Positions 9,623 to 18,678 of a stretch of 62,310 nucleotides of DNA are shown here, piece after piece. A program made the position numbers and the translations under genes. The notes beneath the pieces were generated by a model. That model was not told the DNA's origin, made no database searches, and saw only the letters and a list, made by a program, of their open reading frames with translations. The stretch is from an uncultured bacterium (GTDB taxonomy: Bacteria; Muiribacteriota; Ozemobacteria; Ozemobacterales; Ozemobacteraceae), in NCBI GenBank assembly GCA_900317935.1, contig ONIU01000016.1, forward strand, positions 1 to 62,310. The letters are read 5' to 3'. Numbering within the stretch: position 1 is the first letter of the stretch; the number at the start of each line of letters is the position of its first letter.

Positions 9623-12394
9623 CTATTTCATCAGCATCAGTGACTTCTTTGCCATTGATGCAATAGTATCATTAGAATCTCCAGTAAGACGAGAAAGTAT
9701 TTCTTTTACATCAGGAGTTCTTCTTCTTGAAAGTATTTTAACTGCAGCTATTCTTATGCTTTCATCTTCAAGACTAATCGCTTTTTCTATGAGAATCATC
9801 TGATCCTGTCCCATAACAAATGCTACATCTTTCATTCCACTTCTTTGTTCATCAACAGATGGGGAACAAAGCTTTGCATATATAGCTGCTGATCTAGGTT
9901 TAGAAAAAGTCGGAGAACCAGCCGGCAAAGACGGAGCTGTCGGTGGATTAGCAGTCTTAGGTCTTGAGATACCAACTGAAGCAGATGGTGTATTTGTTAA
10001 ATGAGGTCTTGGCATACCAACCGGAGCAGATGGTCTTGGATGCCCTGCTATACCTGAAGCACTATTTACCATAGGTTTTGGAACGCTACCTAATGATGGC
10101 ATTGACGGCAGCGGCGAAGCTGAGGGTGACGGGCTTGGTGTACTGCCTAATGATGGCATTGATGGCAGCGGTGAAGCTGAGGGTGACGGGCTTGGGGCAC
10201 TGCCTAATGATGGCATTGATGGTAGCGGCGAAACTGAGGATGCCGAGCTTGGAGCACTGCCTAATGATGGCATTGATGGCAGCAGTGAAGCTGAGGGTGC
10301 CGAGCTTGGGGCACTGCCTAATGACGGCATTGATGACAGCGGTGAAGCTGAGGGTGACGGGCTTGGGGCACTGCCTAATGATGGCATTGATGGCAGCGGT
10401 GAAGCTGAGGGTGCCAGGCTTGGGGCACTACCTAATGATGGCATTGATGGTAGCGGCGAAACTGAGGATGCCGAGCTTGGGGCACTGCCTAATGATGGCA
10501 TTGATGGCAGCGGTGAAGCTGAAGATGCCGAGCTTGGGGCACTGCCTAATGATGGCATTGATGGCAGCGGCGAAGCTGAGGGTGACGGGCTTGGTGCATT
10601 TCCAGATGAATGTAATGAAGAAGTTGCACGCCCCATTTGAGGAGTTTGAGCTGGTGCAGGTCTATTCTGAGGAGTTTTTCCAGGAACAGATTCTTCTCTT
10701 ACCGGAGTATCCTTTATTCTTTCAAACAAAGAAATAGCAACCTGTGCAACTACCTGATCAGGGTCATTTGTAGCAGCTTTGAGAATTTGTCTAGCCATAG
10801 CAGTATTAATCTTTGCCAAAGACTTTAATACACTTAAGCGAATTCCTTGATTAGGGTCTTTTAAAGCTGCTCGAAGCAAAACAAGAGATGACTGGTCGCC
10901 AATTTCACCCAGAGCGAAAATAACACTGTCTCTTAACCAGACTTCTGGAGATCCAAGCATATTTCTTAAAGTCAAGAAAGCCTGTTGATAACCAATCTTA
11001 ACTAAATACTTGGCAGCATTAACCTTAACACGATTTTCAGAATCATCCAGCATTTTAACGATTTCTTTTTCACAGCCAGATATATTCTGAGATTCTATTA
11101 CTTCAACAGTATTTGCTCTAACGCGAGGATCCTCATCTTTTAAACACCTAATCAATAAAGGAACCCCATCCTGATTGCAATTTTTAGCAAAAACCTTAAC
11201 TAATCCTGATTTTATAATAACGTCTTTTTCATTAACTAAAATGTTTTCAAGGAAATCAGCATTTAATGGAACATTTGTATCCATCACTATTTTAAGCATT
11301 AAAAAACGTCTTTGTGATGAATATGATGTATTATTCAATAATAGCATTATTTGAGGAGCAACACGATCATCCTTCTGATTATAAAGAGTCTGAAGAGCCG
11401 TCAAAGCAACCTCTTCATGAACACTTTTAGCCAACTCAAACAATCTAGTTAAATAACCAGAAGGTTTTGAAGAAGCAATTTCTCTAATATGCTGCAACAA
11501 AAAAGCAATATCTGTAGAATTCTGTATTACTGGTAAAGAAGCGTCTACTGGACCATCAATCAACACTGTTCCAGATGAGGCCGTCGGAGCAGCATGAGCA
11601 ACAACTGGAGCCGGCGATGGCATTGGCTTTGGTGTTGGAGCGACTACAGGTGCTGTAGGAATTGGTGCAGATGCAGCTGGAGTCGACATAGGCGCAGACG
11701 GGATTGGTGCAGACGCAACTGGAGTCGACATAGGCGCAGACGGGATTGGTGCAGGCACAACTGGAGTCGACATTGGCGCAGACGGGATTGGTGTTGCAAC
11801 TGCAGGAGTCGGATTCTCATTCAACCCAGGTAAAGAAAAACCTGTTCCACTTGGAGGCTGTGTATTAGCTTGAGGTTTTGAAACCGGTTTATCGAATAAA
11901 TTTGGTAGATTAAAAGAAGAACCAGCCTTTTGTGAAAGCGTATCTGGCTTGTTAGAAACAGAGTTTCCCAACTTAGAACCAGCAGACAAACCAACGCCTT
12001 GCGGTGCTCCTAACGGAGAGGCTTCTGAAGAAGAATCAGAAGAAGGAATATCTAACAAAGAAGGCAGTTCAAATCCTCCAGTGCTTGAAGATGAAGTATT
12101 AGAGGGTTTTGGTGCATTAAAAGAAAAAGAAGAAGATACTGAAGGCGTAGATGAAGAAGCAGGCATAGCAGGAGAACCTGAACCTCCTTCGCCGCCTAGT
12201 TTTTTCAATGCTATTTTTGCTGCTGCTTTAACCGTATCTTCGCTATCCTGCAAACAGGGTTCAATTAGTTTTATTTTTTCATGGGCAGGCAAAGAGGGTA
12301 AATTAGTCAGCTGCTCAATGGACATAGCCCTGACTTGAGAAGAAATAGACTTCAGATTCTGTATTATCAGCTCCTGTCTTTTCTTGTTAATCAT
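9623..12394 (-). CDS. HEAT-repeat protein with long Pro/Ser-rich tandem-repeat linkers
   Basis: Large protein of unknown function lying between the two mnmG copies. Helical HEAT-like repeats occupy residues 1-70, about 290-560 (LIRCLKDEDPRVRANTVEVIES, LREALKDPNQGIRLSVLKSL-type units) and the last 70 residues. Between them are two intrinsically disordered linkers: residues about 75-285 (with a 14-residue APIPSAPMSTPV-type repeat) and about 565-850 (nine 19-residue SPLPSMPSLGSAP-type repeats). No signal peptide or membrane segment is visible, so it is likely a cytoplasmic scaffold. It sits 13 bases after mnmG copy 1's start on the upstream side and 17 bases from mnmG copy 2's stop, so it is co-transcribed with both. 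Confidence 0.8.
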   Translation of the reverse strand: MINKKRQELIIQNLKSISSQVRAMSIEQLTNLPSLPAHEKIKLIEPCLQDSEDTVKAAAKIALKKLGGEGGSGSPAMPASSSTPSVSSSFSFNAPKPSNTSSSSTGGFELPSLLDIPSSDSSSEASPLGAPQGVGLSAGSKLGNSVSNKPDTLSQKAGSSFNLPNLFDKPVSKPQANTQPPSGTGFSLPGLNENPTPAVATPIPSAPMSTPVVPAPIPSAPMSTPVASAPIPSAPMSTPAASAPIPTAPVVAPTPKPMPSPAPVVAHAAPTASSGTVLIDGPVDASLPVIQNSTDIAFLLQHIREIASSKPSGYLTRLFELAKSVHEEVALTALQTLYNQKDDRVAPQIMLLLNNTSYSSQRRFLMLKIVMDTNVPLNADFLENILVNEKDVIIKSGLVKVFAKNCNQDGVPLLIRCLKDEDPRVRANTVEVIESQNISGCEKEIVKMLDDSENRVKVNAAKYLVKIGYQQAFLTLRNMLGSPEVWLRDSVIFALGEIGDQSSLVLLRAALKDPNQGIRLSVLKSLAKINTAMARQILKAATNDPDQVVAQVAISLFERIKDTPVREESVPGKTPQNRPAPAQTPQMGRATSSLHSSGNAPSPSPSASPLPSMPSLGSAPSSASSASPLPSMPSLGSAPSSASSVSPLPSMPSLGSAPSLAPSASPLPSMPSLGSAPSPSPSASPLSSMPSLGSAPSSAPSASLLPSMPSLGSAPSSASSVSPLPSMPSLGSAPSPSPSASPLPSMPSLGSTPSPSPSASPLPSMPSLGSVPKPMVNSASGIAGHPRPSAPVGMPRPHLTNTPSASVGISRPKTANPPTAPSLPAGSPTFSKPRSAAIYAKLCSPSVDEQRSGMKDVAFVMGQDQMILIEKAISLEDESIRIAAVKILSRRRTPDVKEILSRLTGDSNDTIASMAKKSLMLMK
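10086..10598 (-). repeat. Nine tandem 57-bp coding repeats
   Basis: Units begin at 10086, 10143, 10200, 10257, 10314, 10371, 10428, 10485 and 10542 on the plus strand, each exactly 57 bases and highly similar. Each encodes 19 residues of the Pro/Ser linker of the HEAT protein. Because 57 is a multiple of 3, copy-number change would keep the frame, so this is a likely polymorphic minisatellite. Confidence 0.9.
11661..11812 (-). repeat. Three and a half tandem 42-bp coding repeats
   Basis: Units start at 11661, 11703 and 11745, with a partial unit from 11787. Each contains GGAGTCGACAT and encodes 14 residues of the APIPSAPMSTP type in the first linker of the HEAT protein. Confidence 0.85.
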
Positions 12395-12411
12395 AACAAC
12401 TTCCTTCTTTT

Positions 12412-14310
12412 TTAAGCTTGCTCTTCTTCTTCAGGCTCTTCACCATTTAATACAGCAAGCAAAACTGCTAATTCAGTTTTTGTAAAATGATTCATTCTTA
12501 CCATCTGACTTAAATCATCATATCTTTCAGAATTCATAATTTCAAGAGCCTCTTTATTAATAATTCTCATTCTTTCATCAGAAATTACTAAAGGCAATCG
12601 AATATTTTCTAAAAACGCAGTTTGTTTTATTCGTTCAAGCTCTCTATCTGCATAGCCTCTGTATTTTATTTCGGTTTCAAGAGCATATATTTCATCTGAA
12701 GCGGTAAGACAACTGTCTGCAGCCTTATGAAGCAACTCTGTAACAGTTTTATAATTCATACCTGGTCTCTGTAATAGTTCTGCTCCACTGGCTGGTTTTC
12801 TTAGTTCTCCAGTTCCAGTATTAGCCATAATTTCACGAGCTTCAGCATTCGGAAGCAGACTAAGAGTATCTAAAGCTTCAATTTCATCTTCGATTCTCTT
12901 TTTCCATGTATAAATCTTTTCATATCTTTCTTTGCTGACAAGGCCTATTCTATAGCCATCTTCAATAAGACGTCTTTCAGCAGAATCATCTCTTAATGTC
13001 AGCCTGTATTCAGCATGACCTGGAGTTATTCTATAAGGTTCATTCCTGCTCCAGGTTGAAAGATCATCTACTAATACACCCAAATAGCTTCTTGTACGTG
13101 AAGGCCAATAAGGAACTTCGCCCCTTAAGGAAAGAATAGCATTGATTCCAGCAATCAAACCTTGACCAGCAGCTTCTTCATAACCAGAAGTTCCATTAAT
13201 CTGACCTGCAGTGTATAAACCTTTTATTACTCTGCTTTCCATAGTTTTATGGAATTGCCCCGGAGCTAAGGCGTCATATTCTATTGCATAGCCGTATCTA
13301 AGTATTACAGCATTTTCTAGCCCCACAACACTAGACACGATATCTTCCTGAGCAACAGGCGGCATTCCCGTCGTTAAGCCCTGTAAATAGAGTTCTTGCG
13401 ATTTCCAACCTTCAGGTTCTATAAATATCTGGTGTCTGACCATGTCTGGAAACTTTAACAGTTTTCTATCAATAGATGGACAGTGCTTTGGTCCTTCATT
13501 AGTAATATTTGCCAATACTAACGGACTTTCAGACATATGTCTTTTTACGGCAGCTATAGAACGTTCATCTGTAAAGGTTAAAAAGCATGATATCTGCTTT
13601 TCGTATCTTCTTAATCTATCTTCCCAGGTAAAACCACCAGCATCTATATCGCCCGGCAGTTCCTGAAGAATAGATAAATCAACAGAACTTTTCAAAACTC
13701 TAGGCGGTGTTGCTGTCTGCAAACGTCTCATTTTTATTCCGTTTTCTTCTAACGAAGCAGAAAGCCCTATAGCCGCCTTTTGATTCTGAGGTGCTCCATC
13801 CCAGGATTCACGGCCTAATATTATTCTAGCATTTAAATAGGTTCCAGAAGTAATAATCAAACGTTCGCAAAGAAGCTTTATTCCGGTTTCTAATTTAATG
13901 CCACATATTCTATTATCAGAACAAAGTATTTCTGTAACCTGCCCCTGTCTGACATCCAGGTTTTCTTGCTCAAAAAGCGTATTAATCATTCTCTGACGAT
14001 ATAAATACTTGTCAGCTTGTGCGCGTCTGGAACGAACAGCCGGTCCTTTTGATGTATTCAGCCATTTCATCTGAACGCAGGTTTCATCAATACATTCAGC
14101 CATTTCACCGCCTAAAGCGCCTATTTCACGCACAAGGTGCCCTTTACCAGGTCCGCCTATACTTGGATTACAAGGCATCAATGCTATAGTAGATATATTC
14201 ATAGTAACAAGAAGTGTATCTGCACCAAGCCTTGCACTTGCCAGCGCGGCTTCACAGCCTGCGTGACCGCCACCAATAACGATTACAGAATAATGTCTTT
14301 TCTGAGTCAT
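12412..14310 (-). CDS. mnmG: Second MnmG-family protein (mnmE-linked copy)
   Basis: Paralogue of MnmG encoded directly after mnmE. The N-terminal FAD fold is canonical (VIVIGGGHAGCEAA, CNPSIGGPGKGHLVRE) and so is the loop LNTSKGPAVRSRRAQADK. The second conserved Cys is present (KHCPSIDRK). One otherwise conserved Asp is Gly (REIGALGG where EIDALGG or EVDALGG is usual). The C-terminal helical domain is altered: IKYRGY is kept, but the usual RPxTIGxAxRIxGV segment is replaced by SERYDDLSQMVRMNHF. ATG 14310 follows the mnmE stop by one base; an in-frame TTG at 14322 is the alternative. It may be a partner subunit of the other copy rather than a spare; that is inference from the motif pattern. 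Confidence 0.88.
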   Translation of the reverse strand: MTQKRHYSVIVIGGGHAGCEAALASARLGADTLLVTMNISTIALMPCNPSIGGPGKGHLVREIGALGGEMAECIDETCVQMKWLNTSKGPAVRSRRAQADKYLYRQRMINTLFEQENLDVRQGQVTEILCSDNRICGIKLETGIKLLCERLIITSGTYLNARIILGRESWDGAPQNQKAAIGLSASLEENGIKMRRLQTATPPRVLKSSVDLSILQELPGDIDAGGFTWEDRLRRYEKQISCFLTFTDERSIAAVKRHMSESPLVLANITNEGPKHCPSIDRKLLKFPDMVRHQIFIEPEGWKSQELYLQGLTTGMPPVAQEDIVSSVVGLENAVILRYGYAIEYDALAPGQFHKTMESRVIKGLYTAGQINGTSGYEEAAGQGLIAGINAILSLRGEVPYWPSRTRSYLGVLVDDLSTWSRNEPYRITPGHAEYRLTLRDDSAERRLIEDGYRIGLVSKERYEKIYTWKKRIEDEIEALDTLSLLPNAEAREIMANTGTGELRKPASGAELLQRPGMNYKTVTELLHKAADSCLTASDEIYALETEIKYRGYADRELERIKQTAFLENIRLPLVISDERMRIINKEALEIMNSERYDDLSQMVRMNHFTKTELAVLLAVLNGEEPEEEEQA

Positions 14311-14311
14311 A

Positions 14312-15688
14312 TCATTTACCAATACAGAAGCGTTCGAAAATCATGTCTAAGGTATTAACGTCAACGGTTTCACCATTAACTCTGCCAAGTTCTCTTACCG
14401 CTTCTTCCAAATCTATTGCCAGCATATCCTGATATATGTTTCCGATACCAGCTTCAGCTCTTTTTAGTGCCGTCAATGCTTTATCAAGAGCGTTTGTCTG
14501 AGAAGCCCCCAATAACACCATTTCTTCTAAACTGCCAATACCATCAGCTTTTAAAATTTCGGTTAAAGCAGATATCAGTTCAGCCATGCCTTCGCCTTTC
14601 AAAGCAGAAATCTTGATTACTTTTAAGCCTGCTAGAAATTCTTTTTCTAATTTATTTGGCAAGTCTGATTTATTCTCTATTATTAAAACTGGTTTATCCA
14701 GGCTTTTCAAACGATGTAATACCGCTTTATCTTCTTCATCTGATTCTTGTGAGCCATCAAAGACTCCAATAACAGCAAAAGCGGAATCAATAGCTTTTTC
14801 AGTTCTTTCTATACCTATAGCTTCAATAGAGTTTTCTGCTTTTCTCATTCCTGCGGTATCAATAAGTTTTACCGGCATAGAACCAATAATCAGACTTTCT
14901 TCCAAAGTATCTCTTGTCGTTCCTGGAATATCTGTAACAATAGCTCTATCTCTACCTAGAAGATAATTCATCAAGCTGGACTTTCCAGCATTAGGCTTAC
15001 CTACTATTGCAACTTTCAAGCCTTCGCTTATCAGGGAACCATTTCTAGCGTTATCTGCAAACAAAACCAGCTCTGAAAGTATCTTCTGTAAAGTAGCCTT
15101 AAGAGCGTCTTCATCAATAGATTCTATAGCATCTTCCGGGAAATTCAAGCTGGCTTCAAGCTGAACCAGTTGATTAAGCAGTTCTTCTCTAACCTTTGCT
15201 ATATATTTAGAGGGCAAACCATCAAGCTGATTTAAAGCCAATCTAGCCTGAGTTGAAGACGAAGCATACAAAAGCTGAGACAAAGCCTCAACTTCCAGCA
15301 AATCCATTTTTCCATTTAAAAAAGCACGTCTGGTAAATTCACCTTTTTCTGCCTGTCTAGCACCATTTTTAAAGAGAATACTCAATACTTTTGATACCAC
15401 TACCGGATTTCCATGAGTTGATATCTCTGCCAAATCTTCACCAGTGTAAGATTTAGGAGCAAGGTAAGTATTCACTATTACCTGGTCTGCGGCATAACCT
15501 GTTTCTGGCTCAATTATAGAACCAAAATATGCAGAATAATGCAGGGGGAAAGCTCTCTTTCCCCCTGTTTTAAATACTTTTTTTAGGATTTCAAAAGTAT
15601 CCGGCCCGGATACTCTTATCATACTGATTGCCGCTCTCCCTGCTGGAGTAGATAGAGCGGCAATTGTATCTATCTTTATCTTAGACAT
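14312..15688 (-). CDS. mnmE: tRNA modification GTPase MnmE (TrmE)
   Basis: GTPase partner of MnmG in wobble-uridine modification. It opens with IDTIAALSTPAGRAA, the tetrahydrofolate-binding N-terminal domain. The G domain shows GKPNAGKSS (P-loop), DIPGTTRD (G2), DTAG (G3) and NKSD (G4). It ends in FERFCIGK, the family's catalytic-Cys C-terminus. The ATG at 15688 (MSKIKID) is chosen because GGAAGAAG lies just upstream and it matches family length (458 residues); a longer frame to 15757 would run deep into jag. The start overlaps the jag stop (ATGTCTAA). Confidence 0.96.
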   Translation of the reverse strand: MSKIKIDTIAALSTPAGRAAISMIRVSGPDTFEILKKVFKTGGKRAFPLHYSAYFGSIIEPETGYAADQVIVNTYLAPKSYTGEDLAEISTHGNPVVVSKVLSILFKNGARQAEKGEFTRRAFLNGKMDLLEVEALSQLLYASSSTQARLALNQLDGLPSKYIAKVREELLNQLVQLEASLNFPEDAIESIDEDALKATLQKILSELVLFADNARNGSLISEGLKVAIVGKPNAGKSSLMNYLLGRDRAIVTDIPGTTRDTLEESLIIGSMPVKLIDTAGMRKAENSIEAIGIERTEKAIDSAFAVIGVFDGSQESDEEDKAVLHRLKSLDKPVLIIENKSDLPNKLEKEFLAGLKVIKISALKGEGMAELISALTEILKADGIGSLEEMVLLGASQTNALDKALTALKRAEAGIGNIYQDMLAIDLEEAVRELGRVNGETVDVNTLDMIFERFCIGK

Positions 15689-16733
15689 CTTCTTCCATGA
15701 ACATTGGAACAGAAGTTGAAGCTTCATTCTTTTCTTCGACTTCTTCTTCATCATCAACAGCTAAGGGCTGCCATTCAGCATTACCCTGCTTATTGAAGTT
15801 TTTCTTCTTAAGTGAAGATATTACAACACGGCGCATTGGTTCAGAACCCTTTGAGAAAGTTTCTACATCAGTTCTATCTTTTAAAGCCATATGAATGGTT
15901 CTGCGATCAAGAGTAGACATAGGTTCTAATTCAACTGGGCGGTGAGAAGCAACTGCTTTTCTAGCCATTCTGTTAGCAAGATGAATAAGGCTCTGATAAC
16001 GTTTTTCACGATAACCCTGAGCATCAAGAACAATCTTGATTCTGCTGTCATCATTACCTTTATTGAAGATAATGTTCATTAAATACTGAACAGAATCTAA
16101 TGTATGACCTCTTTTGCCAATAAGTTGAGAAACATCTTCTGCTGATGCTTCGATAACCCAGGCGCCATCACGCATATAATCAACTAGTTGAATATTTTCA
16201 ACTCCAACGTTTTCGGCTACACTTTTAATAAGTTCAAAAATCTGACTGTAACCTTCATGATTTTTGATTTCATCTGTAACCGGTTCCTTTGGTCTTTCCG
16301 GAATACTAATCTGTTCTTCTGGTTCTTGTTCTTCTCTGAATTCATCACGATTGCGTCTGAAGTTTCTTCTTCCTCTTTCTCTGCGAGGACCTCTTTCTCT
16401 TCTTCCGCCCCATTCGCGTTCACGTCTGCGATTTTTTACTGGAGCTGGCATATCTTCATTTGAATCATCAGAATTTTCTGAATTTTCATTTTCAAAATCA
16501 GACTTTTTAGAAAGCTTTTCACTTCTTTCAACAACCTTTTCTTCTGGCTTTTCATCAATAGTAAATCTGATTTTATATTCCTGTTTTCCTACAAGACCAA
16601 ACAAACCTTTTGCTGGAGCAGAAATAACTTCAGAACAAACGATGGTTTCGTTTTCATTAAGCTCATTAAGTGCTAACTGACGAGCTTCTTCTTCTGTTTT
16701 TGCAGTAATTTCAATGTTTCTTGCATTAGACAT
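15681..16733 (-). CDS. jag: Jag/SpoIIIJ-associated RNA-binding protein (KH-R3H)
   Basis: Cytoplasmic RNA-binding protein normally encoded beside yidC. The N-terminal Jag domain (residues 1-60) contains SAPAKGLFGLVGKQEYKI. An acidic and then very Arg-rich linker (RRERGPRRERGRRN) follows. The KH domain has LIGKRGHTLDSVQYL, and the R3H domain has YREKRYQSLIHLANRMA and ends in MRRVVISSLKK. At 350 residues it is longer than typical Firmicute Jag because of the linker and an acidic tail. It lies 5 bases downstream of yidC. Confidence 0.92.
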   Translation of the reverse strand: MSNARNIEITAKTEEEARQLALNELNENETIVCSEVISAPAKGLFGLVGKQEYKIRFTIDEKPEEKVVERSEKLSKKSDFENENSENSDDSNEDMPAPVKNRRREREWGGRRERGPRRERGRRNFRRNRDEFREEQEPEEQISIPERPKEPVTDEIKNHEGYSQIFELIKSVAENVGVENIQLVDYMRDGAWVIEASAEDVSQLIGKRGHTLDSVQYLMNIIFNKGNDDSRIKIVLDAQGYREKRYQSLIHLANRMARKAVASHRPVELEPMSTLDRRTIHMALKDRTDVETFSKGSEPMRRVVISSLKKKNFNKQGNAEWQPLAVDDEEEVEEKNEASTSVPMFMEEDV

Positions 16734-16738
16734 TAATT

Positions 16739-18394
16739 TTAGTCCTCCTTCATACTAGCCATTAACTTGTTAGTCTGTAACTGCTGCAATAACCCTAATA
16801 CGCTGCTGGCAAACCAATAAACCAACAGACCTGAAGGTAATGAAAAAGTGAACACCAACATCATAATTGGCATAAATGCCATTGCCTGTTGTTGTTGCGG
16901 ATCAATTTTAGCTTTTCCCTGCTGATAATACATCAAAGCAGCAATAGCAATAGGCAGAATAAGATATGGATCACCTTTTGATAAATCACTCATCCACAAA
17001 AAGGATGCTTTTCGCAATTCTACAGCGTTTCTTAAAGTATTAAACAAAGCCATAATTATAGGCAATTGCAAGAACAGAGGCAGACAACCGCCTAATGGAT
17101 TGACTTTATTCTTGGTATAAAGCTTCATAACTTCTTCGTTCATCTTTTGAGGATCATCTCTGAACTTATCCTGAATTTCTTTCATTTTTGGCTGAAGCTT
17201 CTGCATCTTAGCCATTTCTTTTGTCTGTTTCAGAGTCAAAGGATAAAGAATTAATCTTACAAGAAGTGTAAGCAGAATAATTGCTACCCCGTAATTAGGT
17301 ATTAAAGAATAGAAGTAGCGGAGAGTTTCCAACATCTTTGTATTAAGCCAGCCAAAATCCGCAACTTTTCTTCTATTGATTTTGCTCAATTCTTCAAGAA
17401 TTATTGGACCAGCATAAATATTAAAGCTGAAATTTCTTGTTTCTTTTGCACCAATATTAAATTTAGGAAGAACACATTTTATTATATTTGTAGTCATGCT
17501 TCTTCTATTAGCATTGGCCGAAACAGTTTGAGAAGCAATTGAAGCTATACTTAAAGGCTGATCAGATTCCATAAGAATACAAAAATACTGATCTTTAATT
17601 CCTACACCTGTATAAACACCGGCAGATTTTCCCTTTTCATTTAAAGAATCTGCTCTAGTAAAGAATTCAGATTCGCCCTGATTCTTCAATCCAACAAGAG
17701 TATTAGGTCCGAACGGGTCCATAAAAATGCCAGGACCAGCACAAATATTGAAAGAACCTGAAGCATCATTTCCAACAACAACAAGTCTTTCTTTTAGATT
17801 TGTAACTATGTTATCTATTTTTAAGAGATATCCACTAGCTGGCAGAATATAGCGTCTTACGATGCTCAAAGACTTTGAATCCGGAGTATTTTCATCAACC
17901 AGAGTAGAAATATTAGAAGTAACCTTTACTATTATTTCTGTTTCGCTGTTACTTTCAACTTCAATATTATAATTAGTTTCAGATAAAGTATTGTCAGAAT
18001 TATCAAACTCAAAGAGTTTCATATATTCATTAGGAATAGCATAACCTAATTCTATAATCTGAGGAGGATAAAAATTTTCAGCATATTTTTCACCCTTGAG
18101 ATAATAAAAACTTATCCCTCCGGTTTTGCTTGATATAATTAATTTAATATCTTTGTTTTCAAATACAGCATCAACAAGGCCGTCACCATCTCTATCAGAG
18201 AGTGCAACAACAGCTTTAGCTTCTTCTACTACATTTGAATTTGTAATTTGTTCAGAAGCAATAGGATTATTCTGAGCAAAAAGAACGTTTGAAAAGCAAA
18301 AAATGCTAAGCAATAAAATAAAAGAGCAGATAAGCCTGCCCAATCTCATCTTCTTAAAATTCATATAATTAACATCCAGGCAAATTCTGCTCAT
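16739..18394 (-). CDS. yidC: Membrane protein insertase YidC (long, diderm type)
   Basis: Inserts and folds inner-membrane proteins with or without SecYEG. An N-terminal hydrophobic anchor (about residues 20-40) is followed by a beta-rich extracytoplasmic domain (about 60-330), and then the conserved membrane core. The core includes LLVRLILYPLTLKQTKEM with the groove Arg, the charged cytoplasmic hairpin and NPLGGCLPLFLQLPI. The large periplasmic domain is the form seen in diderm bacteria. Start is uncertain: the ATG at 18394 has GGAG 13 bases upstream, and ATG 18364 (MNFKKMRLGRL) is a good alternative. A 33-base gap separates it from yidD. Confidence 0.95.
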   Translation of the reverse strand: MSRICLDVNYMNFKKMRLGRLICSFILLLSIFCFSNVLFAQNNPIASEQITNSNVVEEAKAVVALSDRDGDGLVDAVFENKDIKLIISSKTGGISFYYLKGEKYAENFYPPQIIELGYAIPNEYMKLFEFDNSDNTLSETNYNIEVESNSETEIIVKVTSNISTLVDENTPDSKSLSIVRRYILPASGYLLKIDNIVTNLKERLVVVGNDASGSFNICAGPGIFMDPFGPNTLVGLKNQGESEFFTRADSLNEKGKSAGVYTGVGIKDQYFCILMESDQPLSIASIASQTVSANANRRSMTTNIIKCVLPKFNIGAKETRNFSFNIYAGPIILEELSKINRRKVADFGWLNTKMLETLRYFYSLIPNYGVAIILLTLLVRLILYPLTLKQTKEMAKMQKLQPKMKEIQDKFRDDPQKMNEEVMKLYTKNKVNPLGGCLPLFLQLPIIMALFNTLRNAVELRKASFLWMSDLSKGDPYLILPIAIAALMYYQQGKAKIDPQQQQAMAFMPIMMLVFTFSLPSGLLVYWFASSVLGLLQQLQTNKLMASMKED

Positions 18395-18427
18395 TATGCT
18401 TATTTGTCTCCACGTTTATTGTCAAAT

Positions 18428-18664
18428 TTATTTTACCGGATCGTATCCGCCCTTATTAAAAGGGTTACACCTGCAAATACGCCAGGCTCCCATCAAAGAC
18501 CCTTTGATTAACCCATATTTTTCGATTGCTTCATAGGTGTAATGAGAGCAAGAAGGTTTAAATCTACAAACATCACCGAGAAGTGGTGATATAAATTTCT
18601 GATACATGCGTATTAAAAATAAGCCACATTTAGCAGGTATAGATACTAATCCTTTTAAGCTCAT
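18428..18664 (-). CDS. yidD: Membrane protein insertion efficiency factor YidD
   Basis: Small membrane-associated protein that helps YidC-dependent insertion. The hallmark Cys-rich block is intact ([19 protein letters not shown], then [17 protein letters not shown]), preceded by an amphipathic N-terminal helix. The length of 78 is typical. It lies 14 bases after rnpA in the classical rpmH-rnpA-yidD-yidC order. Confidence 0.96.
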   Translation of the reverse strand: MSLKGLVSIPAKCGLFLIRMYQKFISPLLGDVCRFKPSCSHYTYEAIEKYGLIKGSLMGAWRICRCNPFNKGGYDPVK

Positions 18665-18678
18665 TAATTATTCTTGCC

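Noticed and set aside
10086..10598. Regularly spaced repeats resembling a CRISPR array
   Set aside because: The units are contiguous with no unique spacers, lie within a coding frame, and there are no cas genes.
10078..10737. 219-codon plus-strand frame across the 57-bp repeats
   Set aside because: It is antisense to the HEAT gene and open only because the repeat unit is a multiple of 3 bases; the product is pure repeat.
11594..12338. Two plus-strand frames (Trp/Arg-rich and Glu-rich)
   Set aside because: Both are antisense to the HEAT protein's biased-composition linker and have no ribosome site or recognisable features.
15689..15757. Longer MnmE start (23 extra residues)
   Set aside because: It lies inside jag, and the internal ATG has a good ribosome site and matches family length.
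16188..16680. Overlapping frames on both strands across jag's Arg-rich linker
   Set aside because: Composition shadows of the KH-R3H gene, which is complete and canonical.
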